NCBI RefSeq assembly: GCF_020037025.1
Contig: NZ_JAIQLH010000017.1
Coordinates: 1-37,612 of the forward strand
Source of the DNA: Streptomyces huiliensis
GTDB taxonomy: Bacteria > Actinomycetota > Actinomycetes > Streptomycetales > Streptomycetaceae
Length of the DNA: 37,612 nucleotides
Direction of reading: 5' to 3'
The notes under the pieces were generated by a model. That model saw only the letters and a program-made list of their open reading frames with translations. It was not told the DNA's origin and did no database searches. The translations under genes were made by a program, and so were the position numbers. Each line of letters begins with the position of its first letter. The first letter of the stretch is position 1. Below are positions 16,329-24,533 of this stretch, one piece after another.

Positions 16329-17735
16329 TTACGCGAGGTACTGGCAAGTCGAGCGCGGTACGTAGCGGCCGTGTCCCGTCCGGCCCGTGAACCGCCGTTC
16401 GTCGATGACGATCTCCCCGCGCGACAGGACGGTCTCGACGCGGCCGGTCACCTCCTTCCCCTCGTACGCCGAGTAGTCGACGTTCATGTGGTGGGTGGCG
16501 GCGGAGAGGACCTGGGTGGCTCGCGGGTCGTAGACGACGAGGTCGGCGTCGGCGCCGGGGGCGATGGTGCCCTTGTGCGGAGCGAGGCCGAACATGCGGG
16601 CCGGGGCGGCGCACGCGATCTCGATCCAGCGGCGGCGGGAGATGCGGCCCTCGACGACCGCCTGGTGGAGGAGGTCCATCCGGTTCTCCACGCCCGGCAG
16701 GCCGTTGGGGATCTTCGAGAAGTCGCCGCGGCCCAGCTCCTTCTGGCCGGAGAAGCAGAACGGGCAGTGGTCGGTGGAGACGACCTGGAGGTCGTCCGTG
16801 CGCAGCCCGCGCCAGAGGGCCGCCTGGTGCTCGCGGGGCCGGAGGGGCGTCGAGCAGACGTACTTCGCGCCCTCGAAGCCGGGCTCCGCCAGGTTGTCCG
16901 TCGAGAGGAAGAGGTACTGGGGGCACGTCTCGCCGAAGACCGGAAGCCCCTTGTCCCGGGCCGCGGCCAGCTCCGCGACGGCCTCCTCCGCCGAGACGTG
17001 GACGACGTACAGCGGGCTGCCGGCGACCCGGGCGAGCTGGATCGCGCGGTGGGTGGCCTCGGCCTCCAGCAGGGCCCTGCGGACCTCGCCGTGGTAGCGC
17101 GGGTCGGTCTTCCCCGCCTCCAGCGCCTGGCGCACCAGCACGTCGATCGCGATGCCGTTCTCCGCGTGCATCATGATCAGCCCGCCGTTGCCGGCGGCGC
17201 GCTGCATGGCCCGCAGGATCTGGCCGTCGTCGCTGTAGAGCACCCCCGGGTAGGCCATGAAGAGCTTGAACGACGTCATCCCCTCGTCCACGAGGAGATC
17301 CATCTCCTTCAGCGTGTCCTCGTTCACGTCCGAGAGGATCATGTGGAAGGCGTAGTCGATCGCGCACTTCCCCGCCGCCTTCGCGTGCCACGCGTCCAGC
17401 CCTTCGCGCAGCGCCCGGCCCCGCGTCTGCACCGCGAAGTCGACGACGGTCGTGGTGCCGCCCCAGGCGGCGGCCCGGGTGCCGGTCTCGAAGGTGTCGG
17501 ACGAGGAGGTTCCGCCGAAGGGGAACTCGAAGTGGGTGTGGGCGTCCACGCCGCCCGGGACGACGTACTTGCCGGCCGCGTCGATCGTCCGGTCGGCCGT
17601 CCAGCCCCGGGCCACCGAACTGCCCGTCGCGCCCAGCGCGGCCACCTTCCCGTCCTCGACGAGGACGTCGGCGTACGTCTCCTCGGCGGCCGTGATGACG
17701 AGACCGCCCTTGACGAGGGTCCTGGTCACGAGCAT
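16329..17735 (-). CDS. hydA: Dihydropyrimidinase
   Basis: 468 aa from ATG at 17735; its start overlaps the aminotransferase stop by 10 bases. This is a cyclic amidohydrolase with the binuclear-metal ligands visible: DAHTHFE (64-70, His66 and His68), the Lys157 expected to be carbamylated (TSFKLFMAY), later His residues in MMHAENG and VVHVSAE, and STDHCPF near 320. It hydrolyses dihydrouracil or dihydrothymine to N-carbamoyl-beta-amino acids; some members act on hydantoins. Genes for the next two steps are directly upstream in the same operon, supporting the pyrimidine assignment. Confidence 0.9.
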   Translation of the reverse strand: MLVTRTLVKGGLVITAAEETYADVLVEDGKVAALGATGSSVARGWTADRTIDAAGKYVVPGGVDAHTHFEFPFGGTSSSDTFETGTRAAAWGGTTTVVDFAVQTRGRALREGLDAWHAKAAGKCAIDYAFHMILSDVNEDTLKEMDLLVDEGMTSFKLFMAYPGVLYSDDGQILRAMQRAAGNGGLIMMHAENGIAIDVLVRQALEAGKTDPRYHGEVRRALLEAEATHRAIQLARVAGSPLYVVHVSAEEAVAELAAARDKGLPVFGETCPQYLFLSTDNLAEPGFEGAKYVCSTPLRPREHQAALWRGLRTDDLQVVSTDHCPFCFSGQKELGRGDFSKIPNGLPGVENRMDLLHQAVVEGRISRRRWIEIACAAPARMFGLAPHKGTIAPGADADLVVYDPRATQVLSAATHHMNVDYSAYEGKEVTGRVETVLSRGEIVIDERRFTGRTGHGRYVPRSTCQYLA

Positions 17736-19060
17736 GCTCCCGTCTGCCGCACGCGCCGCAGCGCCTCCTCCAGCGCCGCCGCGCCCTCCTCCGCCTCGGC
17801 GACGGTCAGGGTCAGCGGCGGGGCGATGCGCAGGACCGCGCCGCCCCGGCCGCCCTTGCCGATCAACAGGCCCTGCTCGCGGGCGCGTTCGAGGGCCTCG
17901 TTCGCCGCCTCGGACGAGGTGAGCTCGACGCCGATCATCAGCCCCCGGCCGCGCACCTCCCGGACGACCGGCAGGCCGGCGGTGATGGCCCGGAGCCGTT
18001 CGATCAGCAGGCCGCCGACGCGCCGGGCGTTGCCCTGGAGGTCGTGTTCGAGGAGGTAGGTGAGGTTGGCGAGGCCGGCCGCCATGGTGACCGGGCTGCC
18101 GCCGAAGGTGGAGATGGAGTTGGCCCCCAGGCAGTCCATCACCTCGGCGCGGGCGACGACGCCGCCGACGGACATGCCGTTGGCGATGCCCTTGGCGAAG
18201 GTGAGCACGTCGGGCGGGCCGTTCTCGGCGTGGGCCTGCCAGCCCCAGAAGTGGTCGCCGGTGCGGCCCCAGCCGGTCTGCACCTCGTCGCTGATCCAGA
18301 GGATGCCGTGCCGGTTCAGCACCTCGCGGAACGCCGCGTAGAGCCCGTCGGGCGGCGCGGTGAACCCGCCGACGCCCTGCACCGGTTCGGCGATCAGCGC
18401 GGCCACCGTCCCGTGCGCCTGGCCGAGCATGTCCTCCAGGTCGCGGACGCAGGCGGCGGTGAACGCGGCGTCGGAGAGGTGCGCGTACGGGCCCTGCGAG
18501 CGGACGGCGCCGTGGACGTAGAGCGTCTGGAGCGGCGAGAGGCTGGTGGGCGACCAGGCGGAGTTGCCGGTGATGCCCACGGTGGAGAAGGAGCGGCCGT
18601 GGTAGCTGTTGCGCATGGCCAGGATCTGGTTGGACCGCCGGTACGTCGTGGCCAGCAGCAGCGCGGCGTCGTTGGCCTCGGTGCCGGAGGTGGTGAAGAA
18701 GACGCGGGCGTCGGGGATGCCGCTCAGCGCCGCGACGCGTTCGGCGAGTTCGACCATGTGACGGTCGAGGTAGAGGGTGGACGTGTGCAGGATCCGGCCG
18801 GCCTGCTCGGCGACCGCCTTGGTGACCTCGGGCAGCGCGTGGGCGGTCATGGTGGTGAGGATGCCGCCGAAGAAGTCGAGGTAGCGGCGGCCGTCGGCGT
18901 CCCAGACGTACCGGCCCTCGCCGTGGGTGAGTTCGAGGGGTTCGGCGTAGTAGAGGGCCAGCCAGGAGGGGAGGACGGCCCGGTGACGGGCGTGCAGCCC
19001 CGGGGCGACGGCCGGGCCGGGGGACGAGCCGGCCGCGCGGCCGGGGAGCGCACCGCTCAC
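17726..19060 (-). CDS. Class III PLP-dependent aminotransferase (AGXT2-like)
   Basis: 444 aa from GTG at 19060, which overlaps the upstream stop by GTGA; the longer frame to 19114 runs into that gene and is not needed. PLP-enzyme landmarks are TSGTEAN, the acidic DEVQTGWGRTG, and the Schiff-base Lys in TFAKGIANG. Annotated relatives are called aspartate aminotransferase family or alanine-glyoxylate aminotransferase 2. In this operon the likely job is transamination of beta-alanine or 3-aminoisobutyrate to malonate semialdehyde or its methyl analogue. The donor or acceptor cannot be read from the sequence. Confidence 0.87.
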   Translation of the reverse strand: MSGALPGRAAGSSPGPAVAPGLHARHRAVLPSWLALYYAEPLELTHGEGRYVWDADGRRYLDFFGGILTTMTAHALPEVTKAVAEQAGRILHTSTLYLDRHMVELAERVAALSGIPDARVFFTTSGTEANDAALLLATTYRRSNQILAMRNSYHGRSFSTVGITGNSAWSPTSLSPLQTLYVHGAVRSQGPYAHLSDAAFTAACVRDLEDMLGQAHGTVAALIAEPVQGVGGFTAPPDGLYAAFREVLNRHGILWISDEVQTGWGRTGDHFWGWQAHAENGPPDVLTFAKGIANGMSVGGVVARAEVMDCLGANSISTFGGSPVTMAAGLANLTYLLEHDLQGNARRVGGLLIERLRAITAGLPVVREVRGRGLMIGVELTSSEAANEALERAREQGLLIGKGGRGGAVLRIAPPLTLTVAEAEEGAAALEEALRRVRQTGACS

Positions 19061-19899
19061 GGCCGCACCAGCCCCTCGTACGCGTCGGGGCGCCTGTCCC
19101 GGTAGAACGCCCACTGCTGCCTGACCTCGTCGATCAGCGAGAAGTCCAGGTCCCGGACGACGAGTTCCTCCTTGGTGTCGCTGGCGACGTCCCCGACGAA
19201 CTGCCCGCGCGGATCGACGAAGTACGACGTCCCGTAGAAGTCGTTGTCGCCGTACTCCTCCCGCCCGACGCGGTTGATGGCGGCGACGAAGTACTCGTTG
19301 GCGACGGCGGCGGCGGGCTGTTCGAGCTTCCAGAGATGCGCGGAGAGGCCGCGCGAGGTGGCCGACGGGTTGTAGACCAGCTGGGCGCCGGCCAGGCCGA
19401 GTTGCCGCCAGCCCTCCGGGAAGTGGCGGTCGTAGCAGATGTAGACGCCGATCCGGCCCACGGCGGTGTCGAAGACCGGCCAGCCCAGGTTGCCCGGCTT
19501 GAAGTAGTACTTCTCCCAGAAGCCCTTGACCTGCGGGATGTGGTGCTTGCGGTACTTGCCGAGGTACGTGCCGTCGGCGTCGATGACGGCGGCGGTGTTG
19601 TAGTAGAAGCCGGACTGCTCGACCTCGAAGACCGGCACGACGATCACCATGCCCGTCTCCCGGGCGAGTTCGCGCATCCGGCGGACGGTCGGCCCGTCGG
19701 GGACCGGCTCGGCCCAGCGGTAGTGCTCGCTCTCCTGGACCTGGCAGAAGTAGGGGGCGTTGAAGACTTCCTGGAAGCCGATCACCCGGGCGCCCTGCGC
19801 GGCGGCGGCGCGGGCGTGTTCCTCGTGTTTGGCGATCATCGATTCGGTGTCACCGGTCCAGCCGGCCTGGACCAGTGCGGCGCGCACAACAGTGGACAT
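19057..19899 (-). CDS. Carbon-nitrogen hydrolase, probable beta-ureidopropionase
   Basis: 280 aa from ATG at 19899, with GGAGGAG upstream. The nitrilase-superfamily triad is complete: Glu44 (GFQEVF), Lys118 (YRKHHIP) and Cys155 (YICYDRHFPEG). The sequence is close in style to N-carbamoyl-beta-alanine amidohydrolases, and the operon places it between dihydropyrimidinase and the aminotransferase in the pathway: N-carbamoyl-beta-alanine to beta-alanine, ammonia and CO2. N-carbamoylputrescine amidase has the same fold and cannot be excluded, but the neighbouring hydA argues for ureidopropionase. It is the first gene of a four-gene operon. Confidence 0.87.
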   Translation of the reverse strand: MSTVVRAALVQAGWTGDTESMIAKHEEHARAAAAQGARVIGFQEVFNAPYFCQVQESEHYRWAEPVPDGPTVRRMRELARETGMVIVVPVFEVEQSGFYYNTAAVIDADGTYLGKYRKHHIPQVKGFWEKYYFKPGNLGWPVFDTAVGRIGVYICYDRHFPEGWRQLGLAGAQLVYNPSATSRGLSAHLWKLEQPAAAVANEYFVAAINRVGREEYGDNDFYGTSYFVDPRGQFVGDVASDTKEELVVRDLDFSLIDEVRQQWAFYRDRRPDAYEGLVRP

Positions 19900-20075
19900 G
19901 AGCTGCTCCTCCGCCGGGGCGTGATGCCGGGCCGCGTGATCCGGCACGCGTGGTCCCGGCATGCGGGACGCCGGGCTACGCGCGAAGATCCGCGTGGATG
20001 CGACCGTATGGCCCGGCACCCGCGGAGGCAAGACCGGCGCGACCTTTCCATGGAGACAGCAATAGACAGAGAAGC

Positions 20076-20104
20076 TTGCCAGTTTGCCTGTACGTCTCTA
20101 GGCT
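20076..20104 (+). promoter_or_regulatory. Promoter giving a leaderless isochorismatase-family mRNA
   Basis: TTGCCA (20076-20081) and TAGGCT (20099-20104) are spaced by 17 bases. Only six bases separate the -10 from the ATG at 20111, and no Shine-Dalgarno is present, so transcription should begin at or next to the start codon. Confidence 0.6.
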
Positions 20105-20110
20105 GCCGTC

Positions 20111-20662
20111 ATGTCTGCGACCACGCTCGACCCGAAGACCGCCCTCGTCCTCATCGACCTCCAGAAGGGCATCACGGCCCTTCCCACCGTCCACCCCGCG
20201 GACGAGATCGTCGCCCGCGGCGCCGAACTCGCCGCCGCCTTCCGCGCCCGGGGGCTCCCGGTCGTCCTGGTGCGCGTCGTCGGCGCGGCGCCCGGCCGTA
20301 CGGAGACCCGGCACCGCAGCGGGGAGATGCCCGCGGACTTCGCCGAGCTGCGGCCCGAACTCGACCGCCGCGACAGTGACATCGTGGTCACCAAGCACAC
20401 CTGGGGCGCCTTCCACGGCACGGACCTCGACCTCCAGCTGCGCCGCCGGGGCGTGACGCAGGTCGTCCTCGCCGGCATCGCCACCGGCATGGGCGTGGAG
20501 TCGACCGCCCGGGCCGCGCACGAGCACGGGTACCACGTGACGGTGGCGACGGACGCGGTCACGGACCTCGACCCCGAGGTGCACCGGATCAGCGTGGAGA
20601 AGGTCCTCCCCCGGCTGGCGGAGACCGACACCACGGAGGCGATCATCCGCCTGCTGGGCTGA
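20111..20662 (+). CDS. Isochorismatase-family hydrolase without the active-site Cys
   Basis: 183 aa from ATG at 20111. The fold markers are clear: Asp16 in LIDLQKG, Lys95 in VVTKHTWGAFHGTDL, and the cis-peptide/nucleophile region AGIATGMGVESTAR (121-134). In cysteine-hydrolase members (N-carbamoylsarcosine amidase, nicotinamidase, RutB) the residue before VEST is Cys; here it is Gly128. True isochorismatases (EntB, PhzD) also lack the Cys and use Asp-based chemistry on a vinyl ether. It is divergent from the pyrimidine operon, which might suggest a link to N-carbamoyl compounds, but the missing Cys argues against amidase chemistry. Confidence 0.8.
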   Translation: MSATTLDPKTALVLIDLQKGITALPTVHPADEIVARGAELAAAFRARGLPVVLVRVVGAAPGRTETRHRSGEMPADFAELRPELDRRDSDIVVTKHTWGAFHGTDLDLQLRRRGVTQVVLAGIATGMGVESTARAAHEHGYHVTVATDAVTDLDPEVHRISVEKVLPRLAETDTTEAIIRLLG

Positions 20663-20681
20663 GCGGCGGCCACGTGGGGCG

Positions 20682-20789
20682 CGGTACGGCCGGACCCCGC
20701 GGTACGGCATGACCCTGCGGCACGGCAGGACCCCGCGGTACGACAGGACCCCGCCTTACGTCCGCACCCCGCCGCATGGCAGGACCCGT
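20682..20789. repeat. Six 18-base tandem repeats between convergent genes
   Basis: Consensus CGGTACGGCAGGACCCCG, with six back-to-back units starting at 20682, 20700, 20718, 20736, 20754 and 20772; the last two are more diverged. The array fills the gap between the isochorismatase-family stop (20662) and the gamma-glutamyltransferase stop (20809). It is not palindromic. Function unknown. Confidence 0.85.
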
Positions 20790-20808
20790 ACCGCACCCCA
20801 CGCCGTGC

Positions 20809-22656
20809 TCACCGGCCCGGCCGGACCACCATCGCGGACCCGCCGCCGCGCCGGGCCTTCTCCGCGGCGGCCAGCCACCGCCCGTCCGGCAGCCGTTCGA
20901 CGCCCGTCGCGGCGCCGATGAACGACGGGTTGAGCTTGAACACGTGCCCCTTCGCCTCCAGTTTGCGGCGGACGGAGCTGTCCCACAGCGCCTGTTCCAC
21001 GTCCGTCGTCGCGGCGTTGCGCTGGCTGGCGCGCGGCGCGGCGATGGCGTCGACCAGCGGCATCCCGCGGTCCACGCGGTTGAGCAGCGTCTGGAGCACG
21101 GTGGTGATGATCGTCGCCCCGCCCGGCGAGCCCAGCGCGAACTTCAGCTTCCCGTGGTCGAGGACGACCGTCGGCGAGATCGACGACCGCGGCCGCTTGC
21201 CGGGACCCGGCAGGTTCGGGTCGTGGACGCCCGGGCTGACCGGCGTGAACGAGAAGTCCGTCAGCTCGTTGTTGAGCAGGAAGCCCCGGCCGGGCACGGT
21301 GATGCCGGTGCCGCCGGTCTGCTCGATGGTGAAGGTGTACGCGACGACGTTCCCCCACTTGTCGGCCACCGTCATGTGGGTGGTCTGCTGCCCCTCGTAC
21401 GGCGTGGGAGCGGCCCGGCCGGTCGTGCCGCAGGGCTTGGGGTGCCGGGGGTCGCCGGGGGCGAGCGGGCTGGTCAGCGCCCGGCTGTCCTTGATCAGGC
21501 AGGCCCGGGAGGCCGCGAACCGCTTGGACGTCAGCGCCGCCGTGGGCACCTTCTCCTGGGCGGGGTCGCCGATCCACCGGTTCCGGTCGGCGAACGCGAT
21601 CCGGCTCGCCTCCACGTAACGGTGCAGGTAGGCCGTGTCGTCGAGCTTCCGGAGGTTGCTCTTCTCCAGGATGTTCAGCGCCTCGGCGACGGCGATCCCG
21701 CCGGAGGCCGAGGGGGCCATCCCGTAGACGTCGAGCCCCCGGTAGGTGGTGTGCGTGGGGCCCGGGCGCTTGACCGCGTACGCGCGCAGGTCGCGCTCGG
21801 TGAGGTCGCCGGAGCGTACGACGCGGTGCGCGCCGGGCGCGACGGGCGGTTTGCGGACCGTACGGACCACGTCGCGGCCCAGCTCGCCGCCGTACATCGC
21901 GCCGACGCCGCGCTTGCCGACGAGTTCGTAGGTGCGGGCGAGGTCGGGGTTCTTCAGGGTGGCGCCGACGGCCGGGAGCTTCCCGCCCGGCAGGTACAGC
22001 TTGGCGGTGGCGGGGAAGTCGCGGAAGCGCTTCTCGTTGTCGGCGGTCTGCTGCCGGAAGGTCTCGTCGACGGTGAAGCCCTTGCGGGCCAGCCGCTCGG
22101 CGGGTTTCAGCACCTGGCCGAGCGATCTGCTGCCCCAGGACCGCAGCGCCGCGTCCCAGGTGGCGGGGGCGCCGGGGACGCCGACGCTCCGGCCGCTGGT
22201 CATGGCCTCGTCGAAGGGGATGGCGTGCCCCTTCTCGACGAACAGGTTCTTGTCCGCGCTGAGCGGCGCCCGCTCGCGGCCGTCGATGGTGAAGACCTTG
22301 CGGGCCTTCGCGTTGTAGTACACGAAGTAACCGCCGCCCCCGATGCCGCCGGAGTACGGCTCGGTGACGCCGAGGGCGGCGGCGGTGGCGACCGCCGCGT
22401 CGACGGCGTTGCCGCCGCCCTTGAGGACCTCGATGCCGGCGGCGGAGGCGTCGGTGTCGACGCTGGCGACGGCACCGCCGCGGCCGACGGCGAGCGGGGT
22501 CTTGGCGGGGGCGCGGCCGGCGCCTTGAGCGGTGTCCGCGCCTTGGGCGGGACCGGCGCCGGCCTGCGCGGCGGCCGGCACGATCCCGAGTCCGGCCACG
22601 AGTGCGGCCGTCGCGCAGAGCACGGTCGTTCGCCGGCGCGCTGGCGGTCTTGCCAT
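20809..22656 (-). CDS. ggt: Secreted gamma-glutamyltransferase
   Basis: 615 aa from ATG at 22656, with AGGGAGG close upstream. An N-terminal signal peptide (about 1-32: MARPPARRR, hydrophobic core, AAAQA) directs export. The proenzyme cleaves itself before Thr426 in the motif QTTHMTVADKWGNVV, generating the new N-terminal nucleophile of the small subunit. Large-subunit features include GGNAVDAAVAT (about 81-91) and the glycine-rich YSGGIGGGGYFVYY. It hydrolyses or transfers gamma-glutamyl groups of glutathione and related peptides outside the cell. It is not in an operon. An upstream reading frame to 22727 in another frame is a shadow. Confidence 0.9.
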   Translation of the reverse strand: MARPPARRRTTVLCATAALVAGLGIVPAAAQAGAGPAQGADTAQGAGRAPAKTPLAVGRGGAVASVDTDASAAGIEVLKGGGNAVDAAVATAAALGVTEPYSGGIGGGGYFVYYNAKARKVFTIDGRERAPLSADKNLFVEKGHAIPFDEAMTSGRSVGVPGAPATWDAALRSWGSRSLGQVLKPAERLARKGFTVDETFRQQTADNEKRFRDFPATAKLYLPGGKLPAVGATLKNPDLARTYELVGKRGVGAMYGGELGRDVVRTVRKPPVAPGAHRVVRSGDLTERDLRAYAVKRPGPTHTTYRGLDVYGMAPSASGGIAVAEALNILEKSNLRKLDDTAYLHRYVEASRIAFADRNRWIGDPAQEKVPTAALTSKRFAASRACLIKDSRALTSPLAPGDPRHPKPCGTTGRAAPTPYEGQQTTHMTVADKWGNVVAYTFTIEQTGGTGITVPGRGFLLNNELTDFSFTPVSPGVHDPNLPGPGKRPRSSISPTVVLDHGKLKFALGSPGGATIITTVLQTLLNRVDRGMPLVDAIAAPRASQRNAATTDVEQALWDSSVRRKLEAKGHVFKLNPSFIGAATGVERLPDGRWLAAAEKARRGGGSAMVVRPGR

Positions 22657-22794
22657 GGGTACCTCCCTGTCGGCTGAGAGGCCCCGGACCCTACTCGCAG
22701 GACCCCTCCGCCGACAGGGCGCGACACGGCTCCCGTTCGGACTTTCGTGCGGACTTCCGTCAGATGCCCGAACAGGCTCCGTTCAGGCTTCGGC

Positions 22795-23685
22795 TCAGCG
22801 GCCCCGCGCCTGGGTGATCACCGGCTTGGCCATCGCCCGCTCGCCGTCGGCGTTCGGGTGGAAGGGCGCGGCCGGACGGGTCGGCTGGGCGCCCTCGATC
22901 CAGCGGTCCTTCTCCGGACGGCAGGTGTCGTGGCCGACGGTGGCGCGGTAGGTGTCGGCGTACCGGACGTGGGCCTTGCGCGCCTGCTGCTTCAGCATCG
23001 CGTTGAGCTTCTTCTCGGTGTCGCGCAGGTACGGGGTGTCCCCGGCCGCGATCGGCACGTTCGGGAAGCAGCCGACGCCGCTGTCCGGCATGATCGACGG
23101 GTAGCCGACGAGGACGACGCGGGCGTGCGGGGCGCGCTGGTGGATCGCCTTGAGGACGCGGGCGACCTTGGGCGCGGCGTCGGCGACGCGCTTGTTCAGC
23201 AGGTCGGAGCCGTCGGCCGCGGTGTACTTCTTGCGGCAGGGGGCGCCGGCCGGGTCGGAGACGGAGAGCTGGGCGCAGGTGCCGATGATCTCGCCGAAGC
23301 CGATGTCGTTGCCGCCGATGCCGACGGTGACCAGGCGGGTCCGCTTGCCGAGGGCGTTGAGCTGCGGGGCGTTGGCGCCCTGGGTGCGCCACATGTCGTC
23401 GGTCTTGGCGCCGCTGCAGCTGACGTCCTTGAAGGACTTCTGGTGCAGCGCCTTCGCGGTGAGCGAGGGGTAGTTGACGCTGGACCGGGCGCAGTCGCCG
23501 CCGCTCTGGGTCGGCACGCCGGGCGCGGAGGTGTACGAGTCGCCGAGGGCGACGTAGCGCTCTCCGCCGTGGGCCGGGACGGCGGCCGCGGCCGGCGCGG
23601 CGGCCCCCGCCGCCAGGGCCGTGGCCGCGCCGACCGCCGCCAGCACCTTGCCGTACCGCCCGCCGTGTGCGCCTGCGTCTGCCAC
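22795..23685 (-). CDS. Secreted SGNH/GDSL lipase/esterase
   Basis: 296 aa from GTG at 23685, five bases after GGAGG; in-frame codons upstream to 23760 lack a signal-like start. A signal peptide occupies about 1-35 (Ala-rich). Catalytic blocks: nucleophile Ser50 in ALGDSYTS, GGND oxyanion block (VGIGGNDIGF), and His in the AAPFHPNADGERAMA block near the C-terminus. Six or more Cys in the mature part suggest disulfides, as in the Streptomyces rimosus lipase family and SCO1725-type esterases. It should hydrolyse lipid or acyl esters outside the cell. Confidence 0.88.
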   Translation of the reverse strand: MADAGAHGGRYGKVLAAVGAATALAAGAAAPAAAAVPAHGGERYVALGDSYTSAPGVPTQSGGDCARSSVNYPSLTAKALHQKSFKDVSCSGAKTDDMWRTQGANAPQLNALGKRTRLVTVGIGGNDIGFGEIIGTCAQLSVSDPAGAPCRKKYTAADGSDLLNKRVADAAPKVARVLKAIHQRAPHARVVLVGYPSIMPDSGVGCFPNVPIAAGDTPYLRDTEKKLNAMLKQQARKAHVRYADTYRATVGHDTCRPEKDRWIEGAQPTRPAAPFHPNADGERAMAKPVITQARGR

Positions 23686-23782
23686 TACTGCCTCCGGAGA
23701 ATCGGTGATGGTTCCAGGCCGACCGCGTCCCGGGAGGAACCTCCGGGCGCCGTCGAACACGGCAGTCAGACTCGCCTCGGGA

Positions 23783-23799
23783 TTGACCCTCTGTCAATC
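23783..23799 (-). promoter_or_regulatory. Palindrome over a TTGACA box upstream of the lipase gene
   Basis: ATTGAC-CCTCT-GTCAAT is a perfect 6-base dyad (23783-23788 and 23794-23799). On the minus strand it contains an exact TTGACA, about 100 bases before the lipase start. The matching -10 is poor. A repressor or activator site covering the -35 box fits best. Confidence 0.45.
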
Positions 23800-23933
23800 T
23801 CACGAGGCTCAGCGGGCATCACTGGTACCGCCCGTCACTCGGCCGCACGTACCGGACGAGGCCGCCCGGGCCGTCGTCTCCCACCGCCCACCCCTAATGC
23901 GACTCCCAGAATCCGATTAGCTAAAGTACTGGT

Positions 23934-24392
23934 GTGCGACTGACCAAGAGCACGGACATCGCCCTGCGCATCGCCATGCGCCTGGCCGTGACGTCCGGCG
24001 GCCCCGAGACCGCCGCGCCCACCACCCGAGAGGTGGCGGCGGCGGTGGGAGTGCCGTACACGCACGCGGCCAAGGTGGTCAGCCGCATGACGCACCTGGG
24101 GGTCGTGGAGACCCGCAGGGGCCGGGGCGGCGGGCTGGCGCTCACCGCCCTGGGGCTGACGGGCTCGGTGGGCCGGCTGGTGCGTGCCCTGGAGGGCACG
24201 GGCGACGTCGTCGGCTGCGAGGACGATCCGCCGTGCCCGCTGCGCGGGGCCTGCCGGCTGCGCGGGGCGCTGCGCGACGCGCAGGAGGCGTTCTACGCCG
24301 CGCTCGACCCGCTCACCGTCGAAGAACTGGTCCGGCAGCCCACCGGGCCGGTCCTGCTGAGCCTGACGACCAGACCCGATCCCCTCGACTGA
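23934..24392 (+). CDS. nsrR: Rrf2-family regulator, NsrR type
   Basis: 152 aa from GTG at 23934. The N-terminal winged helix (about 1-70) starts MRLTKSTDIALR, as in other Rrf2 proteins. Three Cys at 95, 101 and 107 (C-x5-C-x5-C), the spacing of the [4Fe-4S] NsrR nitric-oxide sensor of Streptomyces coelicolor, indicate cluster binding. NO disrupts the cluster and releases repression. It sits 141 bases before the flavohaemoprotein gene, its usual target. TAAAGT six bases before the start could be a -10 for a leaderless transcript. Confidence 0.88.
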   Translation: MRLTKSTDIALRIAMRLAVTSGGPETAAPTTREVAAAVGVPYTHAAKVVSRMTHLGVVETRRGRGGGLALTALGLTGSVGRLVRALEGTGDVVGCEDDPPCPLRGACRLRGALRDAQEAFYAALDPLTVEELVRQPTGPVLLSLTTRPDPLD

Positions 24393-24446
24393 CCGCCCCC
24401 CTCGACTGACCGAAATCGGCGCCGACCGCCACACGGCGTCCGCCCT

Positions 24447-24490
24447 CCCTGAAATACGAGCACCCTGAAATACGAGTCTTGGATGCGCAT
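24447..24490 (+). promoter_or_regulatory. Candidate NsrR operator before hmp: direct repeats plus ATGCGCAT palindrome
   Basis: CCCTGAAATACGAG occurs exactly twice (24447-24460 and 24463-24476, period 16), followed by CTTGGATGCGCATTATCC with the perfect palindrome ATGCGCAT (24483-24490). These lie 44-87 bases before the hmp start. The AT-rich elements stand out from the GC-rich surroundings. Confidence 0.5.
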
Positions 24491-24533
24491 TATCCGTCCG
24501 GGACCCGAACCGCAAGGACCGTAAGGAGCCGCC

